Assembly: GCF_000429705.1 (NCBI RefSeq)
Contig: NZ_KE386941.1
Span: 1,786,781-1,850,780 of the forward strand
Reading direction: 5' to 3'
Length of the DNA: 64,000 nucleotides
Source of the DNA: Alteribacter aurantiacus DSM 18675
GTDB lineage: Bacteria > Bacillota > Bacilli > Bacillales > Salisediminibacteriaceae
A program made the position numbers and the translations under genes. Numbering within the stretch: position 1 is the first letter of the stretch; every line of letters begins with the position of its first letter. Positions 1 through 8,204 of this stretch are shown piece after piece. Under the pieces are notes generated by a model, which had not been told where the DNA came from, searched no databases, and saw only the letters and a program-made list of their open reading frames with translations.

Positions 1-28
1 TAACGCCTAATGCGATATAGCGTGCCAT
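1..28 (-). CDS. 5' end of a gene leaving the window (partial)
   Basis: Reading leftwards from position 28, an ATG follows an AGGAGTGG ribosome binding site (about positions 34-41) with good spacing. The first codons give MARYIALGV before the sequence ends. Nine residues are too few to name a product. It is divergent from the kinase gene at 157, so the roughly 130 bp between them must hold both promoters. Confidence 0.45.
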
Positions 29-73
29 AGTAACCACTCCTATTTCATCTTTTCCAAGATTTTGTTTTATTTT

Positions 74-102
74 TTGACAATTATCCAAAAATTCCATTGT
101 AT
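74..102 (+). promoter_or_regulatory. candidate sigma-A promoter of the kinase gene
   Basis: A perfect -35 hexamer TTGACA (74-79) lies 17 bp before TTGTAT (97-102), a weak -10. An alternative -10, TACAAT (119-124), sits inside the small palindrome ATTGTACAAT. Either would start transcription just before the ribosome binding site at 138-146. Confidence 0.35.
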
Positions 103-156
103 TCCCACATATTTATTGTACAATGAAGGAAAGTTTTGGAGGTGGGAGCAATCCTC

Positions 157-1458
157 ATGAGTGTTTTCAAGGATTTTTTACATAACCTGTTTTACATCCT
201 GACTCCCATTTTTCTTTATGTAACTCTTTGGTCAGGCTTTGGTTTTCAGCGTAACCGCAAACTTACTAAATTATTCTTTTTTGCCTTGTGCATAAGTTCC
301 ATGGCGTTGTCCATGACCTTTCCTGTCGTACTGAATAACGGAGTCACATTCGACTTGAGGCATATCCCTTTGGTTATCGGAACGATTTATGGCGGTGCAT
401 GGATGGGAGCGGCTCTTCTCGTGTTCCAACTTTCGTACCGTGTGGTTTTGGTCGGAACAGAAGCTGTGTTTTTTGCCATCTATTTCAGTACTTTAGTATA
501 TCTTGTTTACCTTGTTTTTTCAAAGCATTATCATGCGTTTTCATTAAAGAAAAAAATATGGTCATTCAATTTGGTTCTTTTAGCCATTGTAACAACAACG
601 ATCGCGTTTCCTTCAACGATTTTTGCTGATTCACGATCCGAAATTGCGTTTTATATGGTTCAATTCTTCGCCATTTATGTACCTGTGTTCTTCCTTGTTA
701 TTTATACACTTGAAAAGATCTTATTAAACGACCGATTGAAAAAAGACTTAAGGAAAAGCGAACAGCTGAGACTGGTAAGTGAACTCGCTGCATCCGTCGC
801 CCACGAAGTTCGAAATCCCATGACGGTCGCAAGAGGCTTTATTCAACTTCTTCATTCGAATGCCAACTTAACGGAAAATGAAAAGAAATACATGCAGCTG
901 ACCATGTCAGAAATTGACCGAGCACAAATGATTATCAGTGATTACCTGTCATTGGCCAAGCCGAAAGATGCGAAGCTACAGACGATCAACGTGGCGTTTA
1001 CGTTGGATAAAGTACGTCACACGATTCAAGCATATGCCCTTATGAACAACGTTTCCGTGTTTTTGGATGTCCCGTCCAACCTTAAAATTAAAGGTGATGA
1101 AAGCGAGCTCACCCAAGTGGTGTTGAATTTAGGAAAAAACGGCATTGAAGCGATGCCAAGGGGCGGCAAATTATTTTTGTCCGCTGTACATACCGGCCAG
1201 CACATTCGAATAAAAATTGCCGATACGGGAAGCGGCATGACCAAAGAAGAAGTCCAGCAGCTTGGTAACGCTTATTACTCAACAAAAGAAAAAGGAACCG
1301 GGCTTGGTCTTATGGTGTCTTTTAGTATTATTCGCTCTTGGGGCGGACATATTCAAGTCAACAGTAAACTGGGCGAAGGAACAGAATTTGTGATTCAGCT
1401 TCCTGTTGTATCAGCCTCAAAAGATGAAACAAAAACCAAAGAGCCTGTGATGTCATAA
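157..1458 (+). CDS. KinB-like membrane sensor histidine kinase
   Basis: A 433-residue histidine kinase. The N-terminal half (about 1-190) has five or six hydrophobic segments of the 5TM-5TMR_LYT kind found in KinB-type sporulation kinases. The cytoplasmic part has an H-box SVAHEVRNP (His216), an N-box LNLGKNGIEAM, and nucleotide-binding motifs ADTGSGM and GTGLGLMVS. I chose the ATG at 157 because GGAGGTGGG at 138-146 sits just upstream; an in-frame TTG at 136 overlaps that site. No response regulator is adjacent, which fits an orphan kinase feeding a phosphorelay to Spo0F. That partner is inferred from the family; a non-sporulation role is possible. Confidence 0.8.
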   Translation: MSVFKDFLHNLFYILTPIFLYVTLWSGFGFQRNRKLTKLFFFALCISSMALSMTFPVVLNNGVTFDLRHIPLVIGTIYGGAWMGAALLVFQLSYRVVLVGTEAVFFAIYFSTLVYLVYLVFSKHYHAFSLKKKIWSFNLVLLAIVTTTIAFPSTIFADSRSEIAFYMVQFFAIYVPVFFLVIYTLEKILLNDRLKKDLRKSEQLRLVSELAASVAHEVRNPMTVARGFIQLLHSNANLTENEKKYMQLTMSEIDRAQMIISDYLSLAKPKDAKLQTINVAFTLDKVRHTIQAYALMNNVSVFLDVPSNLKIKGDESELTQVVLNLGKNGIEAMPRGGKLFLSAVHTGQHIRIKIADTGSGMTKEEVQQLGNAYYSTKEKGTGLGLMVSFSIIRSWGGHIQVNSKLGEGTEFVIQLPVVSASKDETKTKEPVMS

Positions 1459-1490
1459 AAAAACCTGCCGCGATTGCGACAGGTTTTTTG
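1457..1490. terminator. bidirectional terminator
   Basis: The stem ACCTGcCGC / GCGaCAGGT is flanked by A- and T-runs, so it can end transcription from the kinase gene (plus) and the thioredoxin-like gene (minus). Confidence 0.8.
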
Positions 1491-1492
1491 TT

Positions 1493-1966
1493 TTATTCTT
1501 CTCCTAAAACCACTTCATCATAAAATCGTTCGTACGTCTCACGATCGGCGGCTCCTTCAATCGTATACGCGACTTCGCCGTTTTCGTAGTGAATGACAGT
1601 TGGTGTAGCGTCGATATAGCGATCAAAACCTTCTTCAAACACCTGGACATTGAACAAATGCAAATCAACGTCTTTCTCTTCTGCCATCGGAATAATTTCC
1701 GGGCTTACACGACTACAAGCGGGACACGCGGGACTGAAAAAATAAACGGTAAAGTCTTCTCCGTTGTCCATTTTTTCTTCCAGCTCTTCAGGTAAGATAA
1801 TGTTCTCATACATTGGGTTATCCAACGTATCGATCGTTTCCGGCGGAAGACTGTCGACTCCGTACGGATTCCCTTCAGATTGCTTTTGATTTTGATACGA
1901 CGTAACAAACGCAAGAGCACCGAAGATAATCACGATGGCAACCCCGAAAATGATGATTTTTTTCAT
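1493..1966 (-). CDS. membrane-anchored thioredoxin-fold protein (BdbC partner)
   Basis: A 157-residue protein with one N-terminal membrane anchor (about residues 4-22) and an extracytoplasmic thioredoxin-like domain. The active site is CPAC (Cys81, Cys84) in FFSPACPACSRVSP, and a conserved-looking cis-proline follows in DATPT (Pro122). It lies directly downstream of bdbC: the start ATG at 1966 is 6 bp past the bdbC stop and its AAAGGAG overlaps the bdbC end, so the two are translationally coupled. The upstream in-frame GTG at 1975 falls inside the ribosome binding site. The likely job is disulfide exchange on exported proteins with BdbC re-oxidising it. It is shorter than classical BdbD (about 220 residues), so I do not use that symbol. 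Confidence 0.75.
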   Translation of the reverse strand: MKKIIIFGVAIVIIFGALAFVTSYQNQKQSEGNPYGVDSLPPETIDTLDNPMYENIILPEELEEKMDNGEDFTVYFFSPACPACSRVSPEIIPMAEEKDVDLHLFNVQVFEEGFDRYIDATPTVIHYENGEVAYTIEGAADRETYERFYDEVVLGEE

Positions 1967-1971
1967 GCTGT

Positions 1972-2397
1972 TCACTCCTTTGATTTAACCAATACTACAA
2001 CCATGAGTACAGAAATTAGCGTAAATGCCACAAACGCAAGGAAAGGAATGGTAATAAATCCGAACACGTTTATATACTCGTAATTACACGGAACGGCGCC
2101 ACAAAAATCGGACGTCTTTTGTAGTGCAGGTATTTTTTGGACACTATAATGATATAAGGAAATCAATGCGCCAATGACACTAAGTGGTAATGTATAGATT
2201 GCTTGCTTCGCATCTTTCTTTACCGTTGCAATGGCAAGCGTAATCGCAAGTGGATACATGAAAATACGTTGAATCCAGCAGAGCTCACACGGAATGAACA
2301 TTCTTATTTCCGAGAAATAAAGAGATCCAAGGGTCGCGATAAGTGCAATGGCCCATGCAACAAAAAGTCCGTTTTCAACGATTTTGTTGTTTTTCAT
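1972..2397 (-). CDS. bdbC: disulfide oxidoreductase BdbC (DsbB family)
   Basis: A 141-residue integral membrane protein with four predicted helices. It has the two cysteine pairs of the DsbB/BdbC family: CELC (Cys37, Cys40) after the first helix and Cys99/Cys104 in FCGAVPC in the second outer loop. Such proteins pass electrons from a periplasmic or wall-side thioredoxin-fold protein to quinone. Length and helix layout match Bacillus BdbC. It is the first gene of a two-gene operon with the CPAC protein. Confidence 0.88.
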   Translation of the reverse strand: MKNNKIVENGLFVAWAIALIATLGSLYFSEIRMFIPCELCWIQRIFMYPLAITLAIATVKKDAKQAIYTLPLSVIGALISLYHYSVQKIPALQKTSDFCGAVPCNYEYINVFGFITIPFLAFVAFTLISVLMVVVLVKSKE

Positions 2398-2495
2398 TGA
2401 TGCATCTCTCCTATTTTAACATATGAACCTATCATAATACGAAATCGACGATTCGTATAGATGAGGGCATCCTTGTTCATGGGATTGTAAGAACT

Positions 2496-3980
2496 TTACT
2501 CGGAAAACAGCTGATCACAACAGTCCTGACCAAAATAGTGAACCACTTGTTCAGGAGGCAATGGCTTGCAATATAAGTACCCTTGCATTTCATTACAATG
2601 GTTTTCTTTAAGAAATGCCAACACGTCCTCCGTTTCAACACCTTCAGCAATAACATTGATGCCGACACGTTTGGCAAGGTCGATTAAAGACGTCACGATG
2701 GCTTCATCTTTGCCATCAACGAGCACATCCCGAATGAATGTTTGATCAATCTTTAAGGCATCGACCGGAAAGTGCTTCAAATAACTTAAAGTGGAATATC
2801 CTGTTCCAAAGTCATCGATTGATAATTGAACCCCAAGTCTCTTTACTTCTTCTAAGACATGATCCCCTTCAAAAAGCAGGAGACCTTCCGTGATCTCAAG
2901 ACTTAAGCTACGGGGAGGCAGGCGATGCTCATCTAAGATTACACTTAATCGGTCAGCAAATTCCTTATCACGGCACTGTAGAGGGGAAACGTTAACAGAC
3001 ATTCTTACCTTGATCCCCATATTACGCCACAAGGATGCTTGCTTACAGGCTTCATTTAACACCCAATACCCGATTTCTTTAATAAGACCGCGCTTTTCAG
3101 CTATTGGAATGAACGTAAGAGGAGGAATGCTCCCTAGCGTTTCATGCTCAAGCCGCAAAAGGGCTTCAACACCAATCACCGTTTTATCTTGTAAATTCAC
3201 TTGAGGCTGGTAAACAAGAGAAAATCCGTCCGATTCCAAAGTCGATCGCAGTGCCTCTTCAATCAAGGCCTCCCCTTCTCGCTCTTGCTCAAGAGCCCGT
3301 TCCGCTTTTTCTAAAAGGTCATCCGGGGCTATCACCCCATCATTTACCATATGAATGATTGTGCATTCATAAGGATAAACCGAGGCACGGATCTTTTCTT
3401 TCATATCAAGAACAGCTTTTTCAGCATGCTCTCCGGTCTTGAAACACGCCCACGTGCGTTCGCCAATCACATACGTACTCACGTGGTCACTATGTAATTC
3501 CTTCCGTTTTTCAGAAAGCTCTTCACCCATACCTGAAACGATGAATAGAGCGAAAGGCTTCGTTCTATATTTACTCATCACCTCTACTAATGCCCGTTTA
3601 TTCATAGCTTTTGTTCGATCGTCTATGTAAGAATACGTTTCATAAGCCGATTCAGTCGGTTGTAAAATCAAAATGGAAAGCTTGGTTTCTGACACATCAT
3701 CTTCATTCATCTCAAGGGAAGTCTTCATGTATGGAACAGCCGAACCGTCTTTCCCTTGAAGCCACACTTGATTGGAGGACTCATGTCCATATACGAAGCG
3801 CTCGTAATTGTTTTGATAAACAAGATGGCCGTGGTGGCCGGTTAGCTGCATAAAAGAGTCACTGGCATACTGAATCAAGCCCGATTCGTCAACGACCATA
3901 TAAATCGTTTCCGAATCGAACGTCTGATTTAATCGTTCGATAAAATAAGCTACACTTTGTTCTTGCAAAGGTCTCTGCAT
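2496..3980 (-). CDS. PAS / degenerate GGDEF / EAL cyclic-di-GMP phosphodiesterase
   Basis: A 494-residue cytoplasmic protein. Residues about 20-110 look like a PAS sensor. Residues about 118-232 align with a GGDEF domain but no GGDEF signature is present, so diguanylate cyclase activity is unlikely. Residues about 250-485 form an EAL domain with its expected catalytic residues visible: EAL (272-274), Asn330 in SVNVSP, ITEG, DDFGTG (389-394), Lys410, AEGVET (Glu446) and QGYLY. It should hydrolyse c-di-GMP to pGpG and so favour motility. ATG at 3980 follows an AGGGGGAG site. It is a single-gene unit. Confidence 0.87.
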   Translation of the reverse strand: MQRPLQEQSVAYFIERLNQTFDSETIYMVVDESGLIQYASDSFMQLTGHHGHLVYQNNYERFVYGHESSNQVWLQGKDGSAVPYMKTSLEMNEDDVSETKLSILILQPTESAYETYSYIDDRTKAMNKRALVEVMSKYRTKPFALFIVSGMGEELSEKRKELHSDHVSTYVIGERTWACFKTGEHAEKAVLDMKEKIRASVYPYECTIIHMVNDGVIAPDDLLEKAERALEQEREGEALIEEALRSTLESDGFSLVYQPQVNLQDKTVIGVEALLRLEHETLGSIPPLTFIPIAEKRGLIKEIGYWVLNEACKQASLWRNMGIKVRMSVNVSPLQCRDKEFADRLSVILDEHRLPPRSLSLEITEGLLLFEGDHVLEEVKRLGVQLSIDDFGTGYSTLSYLKHFPVDALKIDQTFIRDVLVDGKDEAIVTSLIDLAKRVGINVIAEGVETEDVLAFLKENHCNEMQGYLYCKPLPPEQVVHYFGQDCCDQLFSE

Positions 3981-4042
3981 AGGTGTCTCCCCCTCTTTAT
4001 TTACAGGTCAAAAAAACCTTTCATAAACGAAGGTCGGTTGCA

Positions 4043-4240
4043 CTACCAGCTCCGGGTCGTCCAAGTGCCCACATAAAGACGACCGTTCCCAGCTCCCTCT
4101 GTATAATTATTGTAATGTTTAGACAAATCCATCCACAAGGGTCCATTATACTTACTTTTACAGTACTTTACAAAGACCGTTTTTCTTTTCCAAATGTCGG
4201 GTAGTCTAATCATATAGGAATCAGGGAAATGATCTATCAT
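4043..4240 (-). CDS. possible 65-residue protein, unknown
   Basis: An open frame starting at an ATG at 4240 and ending GRLYVGTWTTRSW. The composition (many Tyr, Trp, Lys) looks protein-like and the opposite strand carries no recognised gene here. No ribosome binding site precedes the ATG, and the start lies against the KTSC gene promoter region. It may be a real small gene or chance. Confidence 0.25.
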   Translation of the reverse strand: MIDHFPDSYMIRLPDIWKRKTVFVKYCKSKYNGPLWMDLSKHYNNYTEGAGNGRLYVGTWTTRSW

Positions 4241-4266
4241 TTCACTAATAAAAGGGAGTGTTTTCG

Positions 4267-4488
4267 ATGCCAATGGAATATGTTCAAGTAAACAGTCAAG
4301 TGATCGACTCCATTGCTTTTGATGACGTAAACAATCAATTGCATGTACGTTACCAAAACAAAGACTATATCGTTTTTTATGAAGTAAAAAAAGCAGACTA
4401 CATTGCACTTCAAGGAACCGCGAATACAGCCGAGTTTATCGATTCCAAAATCGCCCTCGATTATCGATCCGAAAACATGACCGACTAA
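4267..4488 (+). CDS. KTSC-domain protein
   Basis: A 73-residue protein resembling the KTSC domain: it opens MEYVQVNSQVIDSIAFD, continues with a beta-rich centre (LHVRYQNKDYIVFYEV) and has a helix beginning KADYIALQG. KTSC proteins are small, often stand alone and may bind nucleic acid; the molecular role is not established. ATG at 4267 has AAAGGGAGTG at 4251-4260. Confidence 0.7.
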   Translation: MPMEYVQVNSQVIDSIAFDDVNNQLHVRYQNKDYIVFYEVKKADYIALQGTANTAEFIDSKIALDYRSENMTD

Positions 4489-4498
4489 CCCACGCACA

Positions 4499-4563
4499 CC
4501 ACCTCCATGATTAAATCCTGTAAATGTGGAATTCGCTTACAGCATTCGATAAAATGGAGGTGG
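4499..4563 (+). promoter_or_regulatory. nested inverted repeats in the ald leader
   Basis: CCACCTCCAT (4499-4508) is exactly complementary to ATGGAGGTGG (4554-4563), 45 nt apart. Between them lies a second pair, CTGTAA / TTACAG. The right outer arm resembles a strong ribosome binding site and is followed 24 nt later by the real one. If transcribed, this could fold as a switchable leader; otherwise it is an operator-sized dyad. Confidence 0.35.
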
Positions 4564-4598
4564 AAGGAATAACCAACCATCTTACAAGGAGGATTATG

Positions 4599-5711
4599 AT
4601 GAAAATAGGGGTACCTAGAGAGATAAAAAACAACGAAAACCGGATCGCATTAACACCTGGTGGGGTCCTATTATTAAAGCAAGCAGGCCACGACGTATTT
4701 ATTGAAAAAGACGGAGGAATTGGAAGCGGCTTCAACGACGGAGATTACCTTGAAGCTGGGGCTGTGATTCTCGAAGACCCATCTGAAATTTGGGGCCAGG
4801 CAGACATGGTGATGAAAGTAAAAGAACCGCTTGAATCTGAATATCAATACTTCCGAGAAGGCTTGATTCTGTTTACATATTTACACCTGGCCGCCGTACC
4901 GGAGCTTGCCAAAGCCTTGACGGAACACAAAGTCACGGCCATCGCTTATGAAACGGTTGAAGTCAACCGAACACTTCCCCTTCTTACGCCAATGAGCGAA
5001 GTGGCAGGGCGAATGGCAGCTCAAATCGGAGCCCAGTTCCTCGAAAAGCCAAGAGGCGGAAGCGGCGTCTTACTGTCAGGTGTACCAGGCGTAAAGCGTG
5101 GTAAAGTAACCGTGATCGGCGGAGGTGTCGTGGGCACAAATGCGGCAAAAATCGCTATGGGACTTGGCGCCGACGTTACGATTATCGACGTGAATCCGGA
5201 ACGACTCCGTCAGCTCGATGACATTTTCGGAACGAAAATCAATACGCTTATGAGTAACCCAATCTCCATTACCAACGCAGTAAAGGAATCAGATCTTGTG
5301 ATCGGAGCTGTGCTCATTCCCGGTGCCAAAGCTCCCCGGCTCGTAACAGAAGACATGATCAAAGACATGTCGCCAGGCTCGGTGATCGTCGATGTGGCTA
5401 TTGATCAAGGCGGTATTTTCGAAACCATCGACCGAATCACCACTCACGACAACCCAACATATACAAAGCACGGAGTTGTTCATTACGCCGTCGCTAACAT
5501 GCCTGGGGCCGTTCCACGAACGTCTACGATTGCCTTAACAAACGTAACCGTTCCATACGCCGTCCAAATTGCCAACAAAGGCGTCAAACTGGCCATAGAA
5601 GCGAATCCAGCCCTAAAGCTAGGAGTAAATACCGCTGGCGGACACGTCACATACGAAGCCGTAGCCCGAGACCTAGGATACGAATACAAACCAGTCGACA
5701 GCGTATTGTGA
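4599..5711 (+). CDS. ald: alanine dehydrogenase
   Basis: A 370-residue NAD-dependent enzyme that interconverts L-alanine and pyruvate plus ammonia; it supports use of alanine as carbon/nitrogen source and alanine supply in sporulation. It opens [20 protein letters not shown], typical of the family. Lys75 (VMKVKEP) and His96 (FTYLHLA) match the substrate-binding pair, and the Rossmann motif is [17 protein letters not shown] at 4586-4592 serves tandem ATGs at 4596 and 4599; the second has better spacing. Length matches Bacillus Ald. Confidence 0.95.
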   Translation: MKIGVPREIKNNENRIALTPGGVLLLKQAGHDVFIEKDGGIGSGFNDGDYLEAGAVILEDPSEIWGQADMVMKVKEPLESEYQYFREGLILFTYLHLAAVPELAKALTEHKVTAIAYETVEVNRTLPLLTPMSEVAGRMAAQIGAQFLEKPRGGSGVLLSGVPGVKRGKVTVIGGGVVGTNAAKIAMGLGADVTIIDVNPERLRQLDDIFGTKINTLMSNPISITNAVKESDLVIGAVLIPGAKAPRLVTEDMIKDMSPGSVIVDVAIDQGGIFETIDRITTHDNPTYTKHGVVHYAVANMPGAVPRTSTIALTNVTVPYAVQIANKGVKLAIEANPALKLGVNTAGGHVTYEAVARDLGYEYKPVDSVL

Positions 5712-5731
5712 TTGACTGAATGAAACAAAAA

Positions 5732-5962
5732 GGCTGTGACATAAAGTAGGGGTAAGAGAAGAATCCGAACAATTTGCTAACAGAGCGGATGGAATATACG
5801 TAGACTCCTGCGGGAAGAAAAGCGAAGATGAGACCCCACAGGGCAAAGCCCGAGGAGGCTCAGCCGCTTCCCGCGGAAAGCGGAGTATATTTCAGTAGCG
5901 GTTTAGTTGCACCGCATATATTGTTCGGATTTTCCATTCTTATCTACACTTTTGTCCCAGCT
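5732..5962. repeat. 231-bp palindromic intergenic element
   Basis: The ends are imperfect inverted repeats about 42 bp long: the left starts GGCTGTGACATAAAG and runs to AATCCGAACAAT; the right is its near complement, from ATTGTTCGGATT to TTTGTCCCAGC. The interior has nested GC-rich palindromes around CTCCTGCGGG and CCCGCGGAAAGCGGAG. It carries no open frame. This interior type is a known dispersed Bacillaceae repeat; the long matching ends suggest a non-autonomous mobile element. Confidence 0.75.
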
Positions 5963-6005
5963 TCTTGTTTATGTTAAAAATCTTCAAATCATCACCTATC
6001 CTCTA

Positions 6006-7487
6006 TCACGCCTCTTCCTTCACAACCAGCTCCAACTTTTTTGTCACCTCAACAAGCTTTCCAACCTGCTCGATCGCATCCTCAATCGAGGCATATTGAT
6101 CCTCTACCGAAGCCAACACTTCCTCCACTGCTGCTGAAGATTCCTGTGTATAGCTGCTAACTGTGGCAGACTCGTTAATGATGCGCTTTGTTTCTTCGTC
6201 CACTTCCTTCATTTGCGCCTCTACCTCTTCACTTTTGCAGGCAGACTGGGTGGCATGCTTCATAAGCTCATCGAACCGCTCTCTCGCTTCCACCGTCTCC
6301 TGTACATTCGTAGCTACAAGCTCATGATTTTTTGTCATGTCCTCTTTTACCCTTGCGATATCCTCTTCGATTTTCGTTAACTTCAAGCTGATTTTTTTCG
6401 TCGAGTCATTCGAGTCTTCCGCAAGCTTCCTCACTTCATTGGCCACAACCGCAAACCCTCTTCCCGATTCCCCGGCCCTGGCCGCTTCAATCGATGCATT
6501 CAACGCCAACAGATGTGTCTGATCAGAAATCCCTTTGATGGAAGCCACCATACTCCCAATCTCCTTGCTCTCTTTATACAACGCCTCCACCACAGCCGTT
6601 TGCTTCTCAAATCCACCCGAAATTTGCCCCATCCTCGCCGACAAATCATTCATCCGCTTATGCCCTTCCTCAGTGGACCGAACCGTATCACTAGATAATC
6701 CATACATGGACTTAGCCGCCTCATTCACCTTTAAAACCGCCGCTCCCGTATGCGTGACCGACTGATGAATATCCGTCATGCTCGCAGCAGAACCTTCAAT
6801 CCCCCTGCTCATCTCATGAAAACTCAACGTAATCTCTTTTGAAATCGAACCCGTTTGAATCATCTTTTCATTCACACGACCCGTTGCCTTCGTCAAAGAC
6901 ACAATCGATTCCCTAATCTCATGAAGCATCCCCTCTACGCGCTCTTTCCCCTTCATGATATGCCGCTGCTGATCACTCATATCCCGTTGCATACTCTCAC
7001 CCATCTTCGCCTGCGCCACAAGAGCAATCGTCGTAATCACGAACAAAATATTCAACGACACCAAGATATCATTGCCTAGGCCTAAAAACATCTCCTCACG
7101 AAAGGTGAGAAAAAAGTAGTTTGTAAGAGCCAAACCACCTGCAGCGGCTAACGCAATGGCGCGGAAGTTATGGTAGAGTGTCACAAAAGCCACACACACA
7201 TACACCATCATGTAATTCGATAGTTTAGGTGAAGTAGACACCATAAAGAAAATCAAAATCAAAAAATTCACAACAACGATATATTGAACGTAAGCCGGAA
7301 ACCAGCCCTTAATCGTCACAACAGAGACAACCCCTACTGCCAAAAAACCGACAATCACGTAAGTAAGTAACCCTTCCATAGGGACTTGTGCTGCAATATT
7401 ACTTACTAAACCGATGGCATACGCCACCCACAGTAGCTTCATCATCAACCTATTTCGTTTTTCGTAACGCTCTCTCTTCTCCCCCAT
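6006..7487 (-). CDS. methyl-accepting chemotaxis protein with multi-helix membrane domain
   Basis: A 493-residue chemoreceptor. The first ~190 residues contain about six hydrophobic helices instead of the usual two helices around an outer sensor domain, and no HAMP domain is obvious. Residues about 195-490 are a coiled-coil signalling domain with the conserved hairpin tip [18 protein letters not shown]. It should signal through CheW/CheA. The sensor could detect membrane-linked cues such as redox state or ion gradients; this is inference. ATG at 7487 has AGGGGTGG upstream. It is monocistronic. Confidence 0.85.
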   Translation of the reverse strand: MGEKRERYEKRNRLMMKLLWVAYAIGLVSNIAAQVPMEGLLTYVIVGFLAVGVVSVVTIKGWFPAYVQYIVVVNFLILIFFMVSTSPKLSNYMMVYVCVAFVTLYHNFRAIALAAAGGLALTNYFFLTFREEMFLGLGNDILVSLNILFVITTIALVAQAKMGESMQRDMSDQQRHIMKGKERVEGMLHEIRESIVSLTKATGRVNEKMIQTGSISKEITLSFHEMSRGIEGSAASMTDIHQSVTHTGAAVLKVNEAAKSMYGLSSDTVRSTEEGHKRMNDLSARMGQISGGFEKQTAVVEALYKESKEIGSMVASIKGISDQTHLLALNASIEAARAGESGRGFAVVANEVRKLAEDSNDSTKKISLKLTKIEEDIARVKEDMTKNHELVATNVQETVEARERFDELMKHATQSACKSEEVEAQMKEVDEETKRIINESATVSSYTQESSAAVEEVLASVEDQYASIEDAIEQVGKLVEVTKKLELVVKEEA

Positions 7488-7656
7488 ATGCCCACCCCTA
7501 AAATCTCATGAAAAATCTCTCTTTTTCGACACTTTCCATTATCATACAATGCAAGTAAAGCGCTTTCAATCGAATTGAGAAATCATCTGTAGGTCTTTTT
7601 CATATAATTCATTGAGGATACCCATCCATGTTTAGAGCTCTGCTTAACGCTAATCG

Positions 7657-7712
7657 CCCCCTTTCCGCGGCGTTACTGACGAGCAATACTGGGTCTGTTC
7701 CCATAGCCGTAT
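7657..7712. repeat. decayed partial copy of the 7749 repeat
   Basis: CCCTTTCCGCGGCGTTACTG at about 7659 and the block around TTCCCATAGCCGT resemble the interior of the element at 7749-7869 in the same order, with many mismatches. The flanking arms are missing. Confidence 0.4.
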
Positions 7713-7748
7713 AAACGTAATGGTAAATTGAAGTAACTAAGTAGAAAT

Positions 7749-7869
7749 AGGTGTAGCCGGAATGTTCTTCGCTTTCCGCGGCGGTGCCGGCGAGCCTCCT
7801 CGCGCTACGCACTGCGGTCTCTCCTGGCTCCCACAGCCGCAGGAGTCTTCGAACATTCCGGCTACACCT
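7749..7869. repeat. 121-bp palindromic intergenic element
   Basis: AGGTGTAGCCGGAATGTTC at the left end is exactly complementary to GAACATTCCGGCTACACCT at the right end. The core holds GC-rich sequence (CTTTCCGCGG, CCGCAGGAG) related to the interior of the 5732 element in opposite orientation. The open frames crossing it are by-products of its GC content. Confidence 0.7.
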
Positions 7870-7946
7870 CTTCACATACTCAAATTTATATCGACTGTGA
7901 CAGTTAAGAGCTTAGGCGGCGCGCTGTTTCTATAGTTTTTCAAATC

Positions 7947-8123
7947 ATGTTCTGTCGTTCAAAAGTTGATTTTAAAGTAAACGATAAAGCTAAAGAAGGA
8001 TCAATACTTTTACAGTTTAGTGAACATGTTGCTTATTTCGTTGCAGGGAAAAAGCTATTTTTGTCGAACTTAGAGGTAGTAAAGGAGGATAGACGACGGA
8101 TAATCGGATACCTGCACGTTTAA
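7947..8123 (+). CDS. possible 58-residue ORF or gene remnant
   Basis: An ATG-initiated frame of 58 codons ending RRRIIGYLHV. The amino-acid pattern (VAYFVAGKKLFLSNLEVV) looks like part of a folded protein, but no ribosome binding site precedes the ATG and I recognise no family. It may be a fragment of a lost gene. Apart from this and the repeats, I see nothing in 7488-8204. Confidence 0.25.
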   Translation: MFCRSKVDFKVNDKAKEGSILLQFSEHVAYFVAGKKLFLSNLEVVKEDRRRIIGYLHV

Positions 8124-8204
8124 TATTCTCAATATTCTTACATATGAAGAAGAGTTTTGCAGAAACCTCGGAGCATTAATTTTATAGAAAGGTTGTGACA
8201 TTTT

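Noticed and set aside
7609..7875. 88-codon minus-strand frame
   Set aside because: It coincides with the palindromic elements and arises from their GC content.
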